Positions 46,998 to 57,233 of a stretch of 64,000 nucleotides of DNA are shown here, piece by piece. Below the pieces are notes generated by a model, which did no database searches, was not told where the DNA came from, and was given only the letters and a program-made list of their open reading frames with translations. The stretch covers positions 1-64,000 of the forward strand of contig JAQTTZ010000005.1 of NCBI GenBank assembly GCA_028710485.1, read 5' to 3'. Position 1 is the first letter of the stretch; each line of letters starts with the position of its first letter. Made by a program: the position numbers and the translations under genes. This DNA comes from Bacteriovorax sp. Lineage in GTDB: Bacteria > Bdellovibrionota > Bacteriovoracia > Bacteriovoracales > Bacteriovoracaceae.

Positions 46998-47529
46998 GAT
47001 TTCAAAAATAAATACTATTGAAGATAAAATGGAATTTGAAGACATTGTTTTTCAAGTTAAGTCTATTTTTTATGCCTCTTCTTCACTGAAAGAATTTTCC
47101 TCACCGGAGAGGAAAGAAGCATTCTTTAAAAGATGGTGTGGTGATTATATTTCGCTTTTTCCTGAACAATTTACGCTCATGACTGAAGACAAAAAAGTTT
47201 TAGGATATTTGAGCGGATGTATGGACTCTTCATCGGCCATCTCAGTTCTTGAAGTGCCGGGTTTTAATCTTTTTAGCGATCTTTTCAGATCTTATCCTGC
47301 CCATTTTCATATAAATTTTCGTCCGGATTGCCGAGGACGAGGCCTGGGTAGTCAATTGGTTGAAGGTTATTGCGAAGATTTAAGAGAACAAGGAATTACG
47401 GGAGTTCACTTAGTGACTTCTCCTGGCGCCGCAAATATCATTTTTTATCAACGCTTAAGTTTTAGACATGAAGTTAAAAGAGAATTTAATCAAATGTGTC
47501 TACTTTTGATGGGGCGTTTACTGGAGTAA
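46990..47529 (+). CDS. GNAT family N-acetyltransferase
   Basis: HINFRPDCRGRGLGSQLVEGYCEDLREQGITGVHL. Confidence 0.85.
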   Translation: MIEISKINTIEDKMEFEDIVFQVKSIFYASSSLKEFSSPERKEAFFKRWCGDYISLFPEQFTLMTEDKKVLGYLSGCMDSSSAISVLEVPGFNLFSDLFRSYPAHFHINFRPDCRGRGLGSQLVEGYCEDLREQGITGVHLVTSPGAANIIFYQRLSFRHEVKREFNQMCLLLMGRLLE

Positions 47530-47599
47530 TAAAGGCCATTATTAACCTCAGTAGAATTCAATTTAGTTTTGTGGTATGCTAGCTATAGAGGTTAGTTTT

Positions 47600-48028
47600 A
47601 TGGTCGATTTACAATCTATTCTGGCCGAACATCGCTCCAAAAAAAAAGGGGATAGCTCTCACAATAAAGGTGGAGTCGGAACCGTACTGAAACCTACATC
47701 CTCAGAAATTCCAGATATTTTCTTTGATAAAATCATTGTCGATTATAAGTTAAGTCGCATCGAAATTTTGGTTCTTATGTATATCTATCGCCGAGTATGG
47801 TGCTTTCCCAATCTCCATCGTTCACATGGGATTTCACAAATGATGTCCCATACTGAGATGGCAAAGAATATAAGCGTTGCTATTGAGGATGTCTATTCGG
47901 CCCTCAGAAAGCTGGAAGAGTACGATATGATACGTACGATAAGGGCCGGTCAATATTTTTCACGTCGCTTTTTTTCTAAAGAAATGGATGAATTGTTTGA
48001 ACAAATGTATGACGATTTCGAACTCTAA
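47600..48028 (+). CDS. winged-helix DNA-binding protein
   Basis: SRIEILVLMYIYRRVW...SHTEMAKNISVAIEDVYSALRKLEEYDMI; likely start MVDLQ at 47600. Confidence 0.6.
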   Translation: MVDLQSILAEHRSKKKGDSSHNKGGVGTVLKPTSSEIPDIFFDKIIVDYKLSRIEILVLMYIYRRVWCFPNLHRSHGISQMMSHTEMAKNISVAIEDVYSALRKLEEYDMIRTIRAGQYFSRRFFSKEMDELFEQMYDDFEL

Positions 48029-48078
48029 ATTCGAATTCTTTACTTCCAAAATAATTCATGATCTCCTTATTTTAAATT

Positions 48079-48852
48079 ATGAAACTGTTATGTAAGGGGA
48101 CTATTTTGAACTCAATCACAAACCACCCAGAGCTTCTTGCTCTTCACAAATCCATTTCTGAACACTCTATGTACAACAAAATTTTAACCGTCAGTGATTT
48201 AAAAATTATGATGGAAACCCATATCTTTGCTGTTTGGGATTTTATGTCTCTTTTAAAGCGCCTGCAAAGAGAGATAACTTGTGTGGAGCTTCCTTGGAAG
48301 CCGAGTCCTTATCCTGGTAAAATAGTTCGTTTAATTAATGAAATTGTTCTTGGTGAAGAAAGTGATCTTGATCAAAATGGTGAGGCCATCGATCATTTCA
48401 GCCTCTATTTAAAAGCAATGAATGAAATTGGAGCAAAGACTTCACATCTTAAAAATTTTATTGCAGACCAAGATTTTTCTAAGCTTACCAATGCTCAAAG
48501 AAACTTTGTTCAATTCCATCTAAATCTGGCAAATGCTGGCCTTATTCATGAAGTTGCGGCTTCATTTTTCTTTGGCCGGGAAAAATTAATTCCCGACATG
48601 TTTACTTCTATAATTACTGATTTGGAAAAAAATATTGAGGAGAGAGATCAAGATCTTTTTCCCAATTTAAAATATTATCTTCTTCGTCACATAGAAATTG
48701 ATGGTACTAAGCACGGCTCTCAAGCTGAAGAGTGTCTCGCAATAATCTGTGGAAATGATGAGAAAAAATGGGAAGAAGCGAGACTTTCAGGTGTAAAATC
48801 TTTGAAGCTGCGAATCGCTCTTTGGGATGAAGTCGAGAGCAGCTTAATATAA
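48079..48852 (+). CDS. DUF3050 family protein (heme-oxygenase-like fold)
   Basis: MMETHIFAVWDFMSLLKRLQREITC ... HEVAASFFFGREKLIPDMF ... RHIEIDGTKHG. Confidence 0.75.
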   Translation: MKLLCKGTILNSITNHPELLALHKSISEHSMYNKILTVSDLKIMMETHIFAVWDFMSLLKRLQREITCVELPWKPSPYPGKIVRLINEIVLGEESDLDQNGEAIDHFSLYLKAMNEIGAKTSHLKNFIADQDFSKLTNAQRNFVQFHLNLANAGLIHEVAASFFFGREKLIPDMFTSIITDLEKNIEERDQDLFPNLKYYLLRHIEIDGTKHGSQAEECLAIICGNDEKKWEEARLSGVKSLKLRIALWDEVESSLI

Positions 48853-48959
48853 TTTAAAAATATATTCTAAAATTCAAAAATTATATTTTCTTACATTCCT
48901 TTGAATTCAATCAAAGTTCTCTATACTCAATTTAGAAGTTATTTTTCAAGGAGGAAAAT

Positions 48960-50204
48960 ATGAGAACACTTTCATTACTGGTAGGTTTTCTGTGTTTGTT
49001 TACAGTTAATACCCAAGCCGCTCAAGCTAAATCGGCAGATGCATTTTTTAAACGCTTTCAAGTTGTAAGATCAGCAGACGGAAAATTAGTTGGTATAAGA
49101 GATAGAACTCTTCCAGTGAATTTTTCGGTTGCTCCCTATGTAAAACTTATTAGATCTCAATTATTAGCTGAGCAATCTCTAATGAGTCCACAAAATTTAG
49201 CAAGCGGAGAATACGACTCTGAAATTAAGAGCGTGATCGCTGAAGGTATGGATCAAAATCTTTCCGGTGATCAGGCCAAATTTGATGAAAATGTTCAAGT
49301 TGTTGTTGATTCACTAAAAAAATTAGCAGTTTTGAATATTGATTTTATTTTTTCTCATGAGATTTTCCAAAATGTTGTGAACAAGTATCAAGGAAAGATG
49401 ACTGATGCTATTATGCTACTAGATCCTACAATGATCGCGAATGTTAATGATTCATCTTATTTTTATAAGAAGAATGTGACTTACAAAGCTGTGACTTGGG
49501 CATTAGATTTTGCTAGCAAGAGTATGTCTAATATTCCAATGTTGAATACAGTTAGCTACGTAATCGTTCAAGTGGAAAAACTAATCACTGAAAGAAGACA
49601 GTTTCACCAAAATATGCTTCTTCATTACTTAGAAAACTTCAAAGAAGAAGAGTTGGGATTAACTCATGATGAAGTAAATCTTATCTGGTCTTCGATCTAT
49701 GAATCGCGTATTCAATGGTATGCATTTTGGGAATCAAACGCAGCTAAAAATGACTGGGCCAAATACGGCGTGAATAATTTTTACCTGAACTTCAGAGCTG
49801 GGACGACTAATCTAAAAAATGCACAAAGTATTTATTCAGAAGTTAGCGATCGTATGAACTATGCTTTTCAAAAAGTTACATTTAATAATGAAAAAGTTAT
49901 TGTAAACCTTTTTGATAAAGAAAGTATGTTTCAAAATAGACCAGCAATTGCTTTCAACTATGATCGTCCAACACAAATAGTTCGTAAGCGTGTTGTTTTA
50001 AATCTTGCTCAACTTGGATTAAGTTTTGTTCCAATGAGTGCCACGATTAAAGATTATGTCAGCTCTTTTATCAAGTCATTCTATGAGCAACAAAAAATTA
50101 CTGAAGGTGCTCTTTATGGTTACTTCGAATCTAATGGTGATTCAAAAGGCCAAGAGCAAGTTCATGCTCAGTACTTAAATCCATTTGATGGCCTCGTTCT
50201 TTAA
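48960..50204 (+). CDS. secreted hypothetical protein
   Basis: 414 aa with signal peptide MRTLSLLVGFLCLFTVNTQAAQA; strong SD AAGGAGG. Confidence 0.65.
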   Translation: MRTLSLLVGFLCLFTVNTQAAQAKSADAFFKRFQVVRSADGKLVGIRDRTLPVNFSVAPYVKLIRSQLLAEQSLMSPQNLASGEYDSEIKSVIAEGMDQNLSGDQAKFDENVQVVVDSLKKLAVLNIDFIFSHEIFQNVVNKYQGKMTDAIMLLDPTMIANVNDSSYFYKKNVTYKAVTWALDFASKSMSNIPMLNTVSYVIVQVEKLITERRQFHQNMLLHYLENFKEEELGLTHDEVNLIWSSIYESRIQWYAFWESNAAKNDWAKYGVNNFYLNFRAGTTNLKNAQSIYSEVSDRMNYAFQKVTFNNEKVIVNLFDKESMFQNRPAIAFNYDRPTQIVRKRVVLNLAQLGLSFVPMSATIKDYVSSFIKSFYEQQKITEGALYGYFESNGDSKGQEQVHAQYLNPFDGLVL

Positions 50205-50228
50205 TTTTTTCATTTCTCCTCCCTTAAG

Positions 50229-50262
50229 GGTAGTGGTCATAATTTTGACCACTACCTTTTTT
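50229..50262 (+). terminator. Rho-independent terminator
   Basis: GGTAGTGGTCA-TAATTT-TGACCACTACC-TTTTTT. Confidence 0.92.
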
Positions 50263-50352
50263 AAAATCTAAAATTCGTAAAAGCTTCGGCCAATAATTCT
50301 TAACGTCTAAAGTATGTAAAAAGTACAAAGTTTCCTGGTTTATTGGTTAAAA

Positions 50353-51291
50353 ATGATAGGATCTGCACTGAAATTTTTCCTAGGAAAATTAATGGTACAG
50401 ATCCTTTTTATTGCTTTTGTTTTGGTTCAGGCAGCTCGCGCGGGTCTAATTCCATCGAATGACAGTCTAGATGCCATTTATGGCAAAGATGATAGAAGTT
50501 TTGTCGACAAAAAATCCAGTCCTAAAATTAATGAACTTTCTAAATCAATTGCTCTGATTATCTCTAAAGATATTGTTGAAAAAAAGTTTTTTTATTCAGA
50601 TATTAATGCCAAATTATTAAGCGACTCTGATGGTATTAATTTATGCCTTGATGAAAAATTTTCCACTCACCATACTGTTAATTCTTGCACTGGTTTTTTG
50701 ATTGGTGAAGATCTTGTGGCCAGTGCTGGACATTGTTTTTTTAGCGTTTCAGATTGTGAGAGCAAGTTGATAGCTTTTAACGTCCAAACAAAAAACGAGA
50801 TCAAAGAAGGTTATCGTGTTTTAAATCAAAATATTTATGAATGCAGTGAGATTGTCAGCAATGTTTTTGATGTTGAGGGATTTCAAGATTATGCCGTGAT
50901 TCGTTTAAAGAAAAAAGTTTTTGGTGCAAAACCATTGAAGCTTAGAAGCACAGGATCAATAACCGCTAATGATCAGGTCTTCATGATTGGGCATCCAATG
51001 GGACTTCCCCTTGTCTCAACGAATAAGGCATTGGTTAATGATATTAGTAATCCTCATTTTTTTAGGGCAACACTCGATTCATTTGAGGGGAACTCCGGAT
51101 CTCCGGTTTTTAATAGTAAAACTTTGGAAGTGGAAGGAATTTTAGTTAGTGGTCAAGAGGATTTTCTTCAAGATCAGTCTCTTCAATGTTATCGTGATCA
51201 GGTATACGATCAGGGCACAAAGAAGTCGCCAACACTAAAAGGCGAAGGAGTTACTCGAATCAGAGATATCCAACCTTCTGTTGTACGCTAA
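50353..51291 (+). CDS. secreted trypsin-like serine protease (V8/S1 type)
   Basis: CTGFLIGEDLVASAGHCFF (His), DYAVIRLKKK (Asp), SFEGNSGSPVFN (Ser). Confidence 0.88.
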   Translation: MIGSALKFFLGKLMVQILFIAFVLVQAARAGLIPSNDSLDAIYGKDDRSFVDKKSSPKINELSKSIALIISKDIVEKKFFYSDINAKLLSDSDGINLCLDEKFSTHHTVNSCTGFLIGEDLVASAGHCFFSVSDCESKLIAFNVQTKNEIKEGYRVLNQNIYECSEIVSNVFDVEGFQDYAVIRLKKKVFGAKPLKLRSTGSITANDQVFMIGHPMGLPLVSTNKALVNDISNPHFFRATLDSFEGNSGSPVFNSKTLEVEGILVSGQEDFLQDQSLQCYRDQVYDQGTKKSPTLKGEGVTRIRDIQPSVVR

Positions 51292-51320
51292 ATGCTAATT
51301 AATGATCGTGAAAGGATTGT

Positions 51321-52604
51321 ATGGGACAAGTTGGATTTGGAAGTTACCGTATTAGCATTCGTTCAGTTGAGCATAGATTGGCGCTTACCACGGCCCTTAA
51401 GTTAGGTTGTCCATTAATTGATACCTCCGCTAACTACACCAACGGAGAATCAGAAGAATTGATCGGTGCTGTGTTAAGTGAAAATCCAGACTTCAGGCCA
51501 ATCCTAGTTACGAAGGCCGGCTATATTCAAGGTCAAAATTTAAGGATTATTGAAGAATTAAATTCAAAAGGATTGGCGATTGAAGACTTGGTCGATTTGA
51601 GTGCTGATCTCAAACATTCTATCCATCCTGATTTTTTAAAAAACCAATTAGATAATTCTCTTAAAAGATTGCAAAAAAATTCAATCGATATATTCTTACT
51701 TCATAATCCCGAATATTATTTTAAATCTGTTGGGGCCAGCCAGGAAGAGTATTACCGTCGTATTGAAAAGGCCTTTCGGTATTTGGAAGAAGAAGTTCAA
51801 TTAGGGAGAATTAAATCTTACGGTATCAGTTCAAATAATTTTGTTTTACCTATCACTGATAGTGATGTGACAAACCTCGTGCGAGTTTTAGAAGTGGCCA
51901 AAAATATTTCTATTACAAACCATTTTACCACTATCCAGTTTCCATTTAATCTCATTGAAATTGGGGCACTTGAAAAATTTGGAGAATACGGAGATCATAG
52001 TTTGTTGGAGCTGGCCCAAATGAATGGTCTAACGACTATGATCAATCGACCTCTCAATGCCTTCACTAATAATCAATTAGTGCGTCTGGCGACCTATGAA
52101 TTTTTGACTGACAATTTTGATGAGAATAAAGCTAAAGAAGATTTTGAATCTGCCATGAAAATTATTGAAGAAAAGTGGAAGGCCACGTCCGTTGATGATG
52201 AGATGGCCCATGATTCAGATATTAACGAAGTGGGCCTTATAAAGCAGTTTAAAGAGTTGTGGAACACACTCCCGACTCCAGATGCTGTAGACCAAGTTTA
52301 CCATGCTCATTTTTTTCCATTTCTCGCAGGAATTTGGGGGGCAGGTGGTTTAACTCCTATAGAAGCTGCTCCATTTTATAAATTATTTGAACACTCTCAA
52401 ATGTTTGCCAGAAAAAATATGTCTAAAAAGGCCCTCGAGTTTAAAGCTCAGGCCGCAAATATTGGACTTATCCCCAAGGAAATCAGTAGGCCATTTGCGG
52501 TCGAAGTAATAGAAACCTATCTTAACTATGGCTTTGATTTTGTTCTTTTAGGCATGAGAAAAGTTGAATATGTTAATCAAGTTAGTCATCTCTTCCATTT
52601 ATAA
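51321..52604 (+). CDS. aldo/keto reductase family protein
   Basis: CPLIDTSANYTNGESEELIGAVL, RLQKNSIDIFLLHNPE, LGRIKSYGISSNNF. Confidence 0.85.
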   Translation: MGQVGFGSYRISIRSVEHRLALTTALKLGCPLIDTSANYTNGESEELIGAVLSENPDFRPILVTKAGYIQGQNLRIIEELNSKGLAIEDLVDLSADLKHSIHPDFLKNQLDNSLKRLQKNSIDIFLLHNPEYYFKSVGASQEEYYRRIEKAFRYLEEEVQLGRIKSYGISSNNFVLPITDSDVTNLVRVLEVAKNISITNHFTTIQFPFNLIEIGALEKFGEYGDHSLLELAQMNGLTTMINRPLNAFTNNQLVRLATYEFLTDNFDENKAKEDFESAMKIIEEKWKATSVDDEMAHDSDINEVGLIKQFKELWNTLPTPDAVDQVYHAHFFPFLAGIWGAGGLTPIEAAPFYKLFEHSQMFARKNMSKKALEFKAQAANIGLIPKEISRPFAVEVIETYLNYGFDFVLLGMRKVEYVNQVSHLFHL

Positions 52605-52659
52605 ATATTTATAAAATTACTCTTTAGGCAAAGATTGCCGACAAGTCTCCATCTACTAT

Positions 52660-53175
52660 TTGATGGGGGTTTTTGTGCGAACACGTTTTGTAATACCAGT
52701 GGTTTTATTCTTTTCATTTGCCATTAGTGCAATGGCAAATGAAAAAGTTCTTTGTGTTGTCTCTAGTGATATCGATTCGGATATAGCAAAAATTAGCGTT
52801 GAGATGGATCAAGACAATCGTGGAATTGCGCATCTCTATCAAGATAGCTATCACAATTCAAAATTAACAGCGAGAATCGAGCTCGCGGCCGAAGGTCTTA
52901 AAGAAGGTATAGTTCTCAATAGAAGAGATAAATATATCACGGTTCGTATGCATAGTGATAACTTCGATCCTGAGCGAGGAGGAGTGCTTTATCTGGATAC
53001 GCTTTACAGCGGGATAAGTGGAGAGAGAAGAGAGTATGAAATGGATCTCGCAACAGATAAGACTGGACCAGTACTCATTCAAAATAAACAAAATTTTAGC
53101 AAAATAAATTTCGTCGCCAAAAGATCAAAAGTTTTTGGAGTGATTGGAATAGAAAAAGTTGTATTTGGAAATTAA
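52660..53175 (+). CDS. secreted hypothetical protein
   Basis: signal peptide FVIPVVLFFSFAISAMA; 171 aa. Confidence 0.6.
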   Translation: MMGVFVRTRFVIPVVLFFSFAISAMANEKVLCVVSSDIDSDIAKISVEMDQDNRGIAHLYQDSYHNSKLTARIELAAEGLKEGIVLNRRDKYITVRMHSDNFDPERGGVLYLDTLYSGISGERREYEMDLATDKTGPVLIQNKQNFSKINFVAKRSKVFGVIGIEKVVFGN

Positions 53176-53187
53176 GTTAAAAATAAG

Positions 53188-53222
53188 CTAAAAAGTGAGC
53201 AATTAATCTTTGCTCACTTTTT
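53188..53222. terminator. bidirectional terminator between convergent genes
   Basis: AAAAAGTGAGCA-N9-TGCTCACTTTTT. Confidence 0.8.
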
Positions 53223-53236
53223 AGATTTAATAGTCA

Positions 53237-54805
53237 TTAGGCTTCGGCTTCGAGTGCTTTGTTCGAATCATTTTTGTTATTTACGGAAGTCAAAATTAAG
53301 ACAATCGTTTGAATTAAAAAGAAAGACCCTAAGAAAATGGCCCCACCTTCACTAAATCCATAAGAGTGAAGTCCTGTCGCTAGAATATAATTAACTCCAA
53401 ACCACGCCATCATAACACTCATGAAGGCCCCGGCAGTAATGGTGATGAAGCGATCAGGTTTAATCCAGCTGGTATTACGTCCATGGAGAATCACCATATA
53501 AGTCATAAGAACAATTAAGCTCCAAGTCTCTTTTGGATCCCATCCCCAGAATCTTCCCCAAGAATAATCGGCCCAAACACCGCCCAGAATAACTCCACCA
53601 GCGAGCATGGTCGTTCCCCATTTTAAGGTGGTGTAGATAATTTCTGCAAAATTTAATTCTTCTTTTTTAGTGATCTTTCCCCATTTGCGTTTGAAGAGAA
53701 CTGTATTGGCGAGAATCCAGCTAAGTGCCAAGGCCCCGTAAGAAAGAATAACCATTGTTACGTGAGTTGAAAGCCAGAAGTTATCGCGAAGAACTGGCAC
53801 TAATGGAGAAATGGTTGCCGTTAGCATTCCGTTGGCAAAATTAAGCATCATCAATGTACAAACATTATAGGCAAGTCCCATATAGACAAAAAGTTTTTCT
53901 TTTTTTAAGTGGCCTAAAATTAAGGCCAGAGTGAGAGATCCAAATCCAGAAAAGAGAACAGTTTCATACATATTGGTAATGGGCGCACGTCCAGAAATAA
54001 TGACTCTAAGGGCGATCAAGATTAATTGAACAACGGCCGAAACAGAGGCAAGTCCTAAGGCGATATTAAAATTTTTAAAAAGTACCAGCGCCGCGAGAGC
54101 AAGAATCGTAAGAGTTAATGCCCAAGTTGCAAGACCTGCTTTGGCATAATAAAGCTCAAGTTCATATTTTTGGTTACCATTCACAAGATCAAACTCAGTC
54201 TTAGTTTTAAGTAGCACAGGAAGAAATGGATCATTTGGAGAGATGGCCTTTTGTGCGATAACTTTATCTTCAGTTAAATAAACGATTAATGGCCGCCATT
54301 CAATATGATTATTAATATTATCGGCCAACAGCCAATTTTCTCCTGACTTAATTTCTTTATAAAGAAAAATGCTGTCGTAGAGTTTTCCAATCGCTTTTTT
54401 ATAAGAAGCATTGTCTTTAATCATTCGTGCTTCAGACTTGATCGCTTCTTCTCGCGGAAGCAGGTCTTCATACAAGATTGTGTGTTGGTCCTTAGCAAGG
54501 CCTAAAAATTTCATCAAATCAACGTGGTCAATTCGAGCTTCTAATTTTAATTCGCTTGGAAGTCCCATGCCATTTAAAGACAGAAGGCAATATGCTTCAA
54601 CGGCACTGAGGTCGTTGAGTTTTGATTTCCCCGTTAATGTCTTTATTACTTCAGAGGCATGGACATAAAGTGGTTTAACTCGTCCACCTTGAAGAATAGG
54701 AAGTACTTCCAGGTCTTTTTTACAAAAATAAGTTTCAGCAAAAAGAGTTGTGCTTATAGTGCTCAGTAAAAGAAAAAGCATAGGAAGAATAATTATTTTT
54801 TTCAT
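53237..54805 (-). CDS. ccsA: cytochrome c biogenesis protein CcsA/ResC type
   Basis: GGVWADYSWGRFWGWDPKETWSLI tryptophan-rich haem-handling motif; multi-TM. Confidence 0.92.
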   Translation of the reverse strand: MKKIIILPMLFLLLSTISTTLFAETYFCKKDLEVLPILQGGRVKPLYVHASEVIKTLTGKSKLNDLSAVEAYCLLSLNGMGLPSELKLEARIDHVDLMKFLGLAKDQHTILYEDLLPREEAIKSEARMIKDNASYKKAIGKLYDSIFLYKEIKSGENWLLADNINNHIEWRPLIVYLTEDKVIAQKAISPNDPFLPVLLKTKTEFDLVNGNQKYELELYYAKAGLATWALTLTILALAALVLFKNFNIALGLASVSAVVQLILIALRVIISGRAPITNMYETVLFSGFGSLTLALILGHLKKEKLFVYMGLAYNVCTLMMLNFANGMLTATISPLVPVLRDNFWLSTHVTMVILSYGALALSWILANTVLFKRKWGKITKKEELNFAEIIYTTLKWGTTMLAGGVILGGVWADYSWGRFWGWDPKETWSLIVLMTYMVILHGRNTSWIKPDRFITITAGAFMSVMMAWFGVNYILATGLHSYGFSEGGAIFLGSFFLIQTIVLILTSVNNKNDSNKALEAEA

Positions 54806-56493
54806 GCCGAAGCTCCTGGGTCTTTTTTGTTTTTGTTTTTGTTTTTACTATTTAAGTTATAGTGCCAAATTGCTCCAAATACTAACATCAACGATCCCAA
54901 GTATTTCATGGTTCGCCCTTGATCGACGTTTACAGCAAGAGTCGTATTGTACTGGCCTTGATTATCTTGAGAGTAAGAGGCTTGATAAAAAGTATATCCT
55001 GACTTTTTCATGGGATTATTCATAAAAACATGATGGTTGCTGCTTTTGCCATCGGAGAATAATTTTACAAAAGATTCATAGCTGGCAGGATTATTAGTTC
55101 CAGGGTCCTTATCCATTTTAAATTCAGTCAGGGCCAATTCAAAAGGAAGAGTTAGAGATTCTTTAGTGACCTCAATCACAACTTTTTTGCCCTGAATGAG
55201 GAGTGAGAGTGGAGAGTAGTTGGTGACCCAGTACTCTTTTCCTAAAATTTCCAAACGTACAGCGCGTAAGTCACCTTTTATTAAGGCACCATTTTTTTGA
55301 ATGGGAATGGTTGAAATAGGAATATTAAAAGGAACCAAGCGGTCCTGGTGATCAGTTAAAGTTATCTCTGCCTTCATCCATGGAAGAATTGTAGGGGGTC
55401 CTTTTACTTCCAGGTCGGCCATGACCCATTTAGCTTCTGACTTCGAATACCATGATGCTTTTTTACCAAATAAAAAGAGATTTGGTTTTTCTTCAAAAAG
55501 TTTTTTTGAAAATGCGCGGATAACAGATTTCTCATCCGTTTGAAGTTTTGTATCCATCGGGAAAGGAGAGAAGTCAGGAAAAAAAGTGATGAAAGAATTA
55601 TTATAAGGAAGAACAACAAAACGATTATTTGCTCCAGTCGATTTTATTGGAATATGACGCTCTTCAGGGGTGAAACATTCAGCAGTCACTGAGTTCCAGA
55701 TGATAATCTTTGACGGATTATTCTGAGCAAAGCAACGAGCGAGCGTTTCTGGGTAATAATTAAAAGAAAGAGGACCCATGGTGACGGTCGATTGAAATTC
55801 TTGTCCCGCCTCAGGATGAATCGACAGGGTCAAATCTTGTTCAGCAAAAGCATTCTTAAAATGATATTTTGAAGAATGAACTTGAGCGTCTGCCGGGTAC
55901 TTATTAATTGGATCGCTCCAAGTAAACTTTCCTTCAGCAAAAGGTATATATTCTTTGATGGCGATATTATCGTAACTCTCATCGATGTCTGTTTTAAAAG
56001 CTGAAAAAGGCAGAAAACTTGTGACTTGTTTTCCTTCTGTAGGGTAAGTAATTTTTAAAATATCTTTTGTGAGAATGACCTGTCGATTTGGTTCATTTGG
56101 CGCCAGAGTGATCTGACCATCAACGCCTGCCACATAAGTAATCAATGATCCCATTCCAATAATAATTAGACCTGAGTGAATGGTGTAAAAACCATAAAGC
56201 CTTTTTTTAGGAGGCAGTCTTAAAATGGCCGCAAAAATAATAGAGAGAAGAATACCAAATTGCACCATCATAAACGCTGGTGTTTTATAAACAGCGCGGT
56301 TTGCGAAGTCGGTGCCGTAATAACTTTCGAGAAAAGTTCCTACGATCATTCCAATAGTAAAAAGACTAATAACAATGACGGCGAATTTTAAGCTTCCAAT
56401 GAAGCGCTCGATTTTGTTCCAATCGATTTTTGGTAACATTTTCATGGGAGTTCCTAATGGTTCTACATGTTCAAGTGAGAAATTTATACCCAC
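54802..56493 (-). CDS. resB: cytochrome c biogenesis protein ResB/Ccs1 type
   Basis: SLKFAVIVISLFTIGMIVGTFLES, GFYTIHSGLIIIGMGSLIT; 4-nt overlap with ccsA. Confidence 0.88.
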   Translation of the reverse strand: MGINFSLEHVEPLGTPMKMLPKIDWNKIERFIGSLKFAVIVISLFTIGMIVGTFLESYYGTDFANRAVYKTPAFMMVQFGILLSIIFAAILRLPPKKRLYGFYTIHSGLIIIGMGSLITYVAGVDGQITLAPNEPNRQVILTKDILKITYPTEGKQVTSFLPFSAFKTDIDESYDNIAIKEYIPFAEGKFTWSDPINKYPADAQVHSSKYHFKNAFAEQDLTLSIHPEAGQEFQSTVTMGPLSFNYYPETLARCFAQNNPSKIIIWNSVTAECFTPEERHIPIKSTGANNRFVVLPYNNSFITFFPDFSPFPMDTKLQTDEKSVIRAFSKKLFEEKPNLFLFGKKASWYSKSEAKWVMADLEVKGPPTILPWMKAEITLTDHQDRLVPFNIPISTIPIQKNGALIKGDLRAVRLEILGKEYWVTNYSPLSLLIQGKKVVIEVTKESLTLPFELALTEFKMDKDPGTNNPASYESFVKLFSDGKSSNHHVFMNNPMKKSGYTFYQASYSQDNQGQYNTTLAVNVDQGRTMKYLGSLMLVFGAIWHYNLNSKNKNKNKKDPGASA

Positions 56494-56531
56494 TTTATAT
56501 CATGGCCTCCATCGCCCTAGAAACGTTTAAG

Positions 56532-57218
56532 TTATTTTATAAATTGCCGGAAGAGATAAACGGCCCCAAACAAAATTGGCTGATGGATCAAATAAATAAA
56601 AAGGGAGTGTCTGCCTAAAAAGTTCAGAGATCTAACTAGGCGATTATCTGGAATGCCCAAGAGATATATTCCCTTATGCACGGCAAATATACCGAGTAAG
56701 CTAGCGCCAAGCCAAGGAAAAGGTGCAATATAATCCCATGACGAATGCGGTAATGAAAACCATGGAATGTTTTTATCAAAGAAGATTGAAGGAATAAAAA
56801 GTAGCAGAGCTAAGGCCAACGAGAGATTTGGTTTTTTTAAAAATGGTAAAGTCATAATTGAGATCAGCGCTATAGCATGCAGAGTCCCAAAATAAATCCA
56901 GTTGTCGGGGAATAATATATAGGTCACGAGACTTATAAGGAGAGCAAAGGCCGAAATTTTTAAAAAACGTTTCCAAAATGCTTGCCAGTTTATTTTATCT
57001 TGATGGGCCAACGTCAGCGACATTCCTACGGCAAAAAGAAAAAGAAAAACGATAAGCCTTGGAAGAGCATACCAAAAAGGCTCGCGAATAATATCTATTT
57101 TTAAAAAGCCAAAGTTATAAAGATCGAAACTAAAGTGAAAAAAAATCATTAAAATGATTGTTAGTCCTCTAATGGCATCAATAACTCGACTTCGAGAATT
57201 GAATTTTGCTATTTTCAT
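56532..57218 (-). CDS. DUF1624/heparan-alpha-glucosaminide acetyltransferase-like membrane protein
   Basis: SRVIDAIRGLTIILMIFFHFSFDLYNFGF; multi-TM; NFLGRHSLFIYLIHQPIL. Confidence 0.8.
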   Translation of the reverse strand: MKIAKFNSRSRVIDAIRGLTIILMIFFHFSFDLYNFGFLKIDIIREPFWYALPRLIVFLFLFAVGMSLTLAHQDKINWQAFWKRFLKISAFALLISLVTYILFPDNWIYFGTLHAIALISIMTLPFLKKPNLSLALALLLFIPSIFFDKNIPWFSLPHSSWDYIAPFPWLGASLLGIFAVHKGIYLLGIPDNRLVRSLNFLGRHSLFIYLIHQPILFGAVYLFRQFIK

Positions 57219-57233
57219 CTCTATTATCATCAC

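Noticed and set aside
54750-55025. 91-aa plus-strand ORF
   Set aside because: Antisense across the ccsA/resB junction; no supporting signal.
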